Below are positions 5,829 through 5,983 of a DNA stretch of 5,983 nucleotides, in pieces. A model generated the notes under the pieces. It saw only the letters and a program-made list of their open reading frames with translations. It was not told where the DNA came from and made no database searches. The stretch is from an uncultured Methylococcaceae bacterium. GTDB taxonomy: Bacteria; Pseudomonadota; Gammaproteobacteria; Methylococcales; Methylomonadaceae. Each line of letters begins with the position of its first letter. Position 1 is the stretch's first letter. The stretch is from contig CAJVYO010000114.1 in the NCBI GenBank assembly GCA_913009515.1, positions 1-5,983 of the forward strand. The letters run 5' to 3'. The position numbers and the translations under genes are program-made.

Positions 5829-5983
5829 TTATTTTTGAATTTTTTGCAAGGTGTTTAAATCTTGTAATAATTCTTGTGTGTGTGATTCAGCTTTAACATC
5901 ACGATAAATTTTCATTAAAATGCCCTTGGGGTTAATTAAAAAACTATGACGTTTGCTGTATTTAAGCGGCCCTAATTTAAATA
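5829..5983 (-). CDS. Peroxiredoxin (AhpC/TSA, BCP-like), C-terminal fragment
   Basis: The minus strand is open from the right edge (first full codon at 5981) to a TAA at 5829-5831, giving the last 50 residues of a protein. The fragment contains KYSKRHSFLINPKGILMKIY followed by RDVKAESHTQELLQDL. This matches the end of thiol peroxidases of the BCP/PrxQ type: the conserved Arg before the (S/T)FLI strand, the turn xPKG, a strand, then a conserved His and the final helix (H-x4-L-x2-L). These enzymes reduce hydroperoxides with thioredoxin as donor. The catalytic cysteine lies outside the window and cannot be checked. The gene converges on the PII-like gene with 5 bp between stop codons and no obvious bidirectional terminator. 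Confidence 0.8.
   Translation of the reverse strand, partial: FKLGPLKYSKRHSFLINPKGILMKIYRDVKAESHTQELLQDLNTLQKIQK

Noticed and set aside
5844..5867. Inverted repeat TTGCAAG / CTTGTAA as a terminator for the convergent pair
   Set aside because: It lies in the peroxiredoxin coding sequence, and no T-run follows its 3' arm on either strand.
1..5983. CRISPR array, insertion sequence, tRNA or rRNA gene
   Set aside because: No regularly spaced repeats, transposase-like coding sequence, terminal inverted repeats, cloverleaf or rRNA-like sequence was seen.

Overview
The window looks like a chromosomal segment of an AT-rich gammaproteobacterium. The PNPase and PgsA sequences resemble the E. coli proteins closely over their whole visible length, while codon use is strongly A/T-biased (by eye well under 40% G+C). 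I cannot name the genus. AT-rich sulfur-oxidising or methanotrophic gammaproteobacteria would fit, but that is a guess.

Layout. Bases 1-1149 hold the 3' part of pnp (polynucleotide phosphorylase: second RNase PH domain, KH, S1), closed by a clear intrinsic terminator at 1172-1195. A 257-bp intergenic stretch follows, with a candidate extended -10 promoter and a small hairpin. Then comes pgsA (1407-1970), a complete phosphatidylglycerophosphate synthase. These two are housekeeping genes.

The accessory part starts after a long imperfect dyad at 1974-2010. It consists of three genes on the same strand: a TetR-type regulator (2063-2677), a 617-residue membrane protein made of two DUF1538 units joined by a polar insert (ATG at 2737, stop at 4590), and a 396-residue protein that I read as three PII-like domains in one chain (4633-5823). 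A perfect 15-bp palindrome covers the tetR stop codon and runs into the -35 of a plausible promoter for the DUF1538 gene, so the regulator probably controls the transporter operon locally. DUF1538 proteins have been linked to Na+(Li+,K+)/H+ antiport (UmpAB of Halomonas, from memory). PII-like proteins typically control the channel or transporter encoded beside them (GlnK-AmtB, SbtB-SbtA). The natural hypothesis is a membrane ion transporter with a dedicated, covalently trimerised PII-type sensor and a TetR switch. This cassette is the most interesting content of the window.

At the right edge, on the minus strand and convergent with only 5 bp between the stop codons, is the C-terminal end of a peroxiredoxin (AhpC/TSA, BCP-like) gene that runs out of the window.
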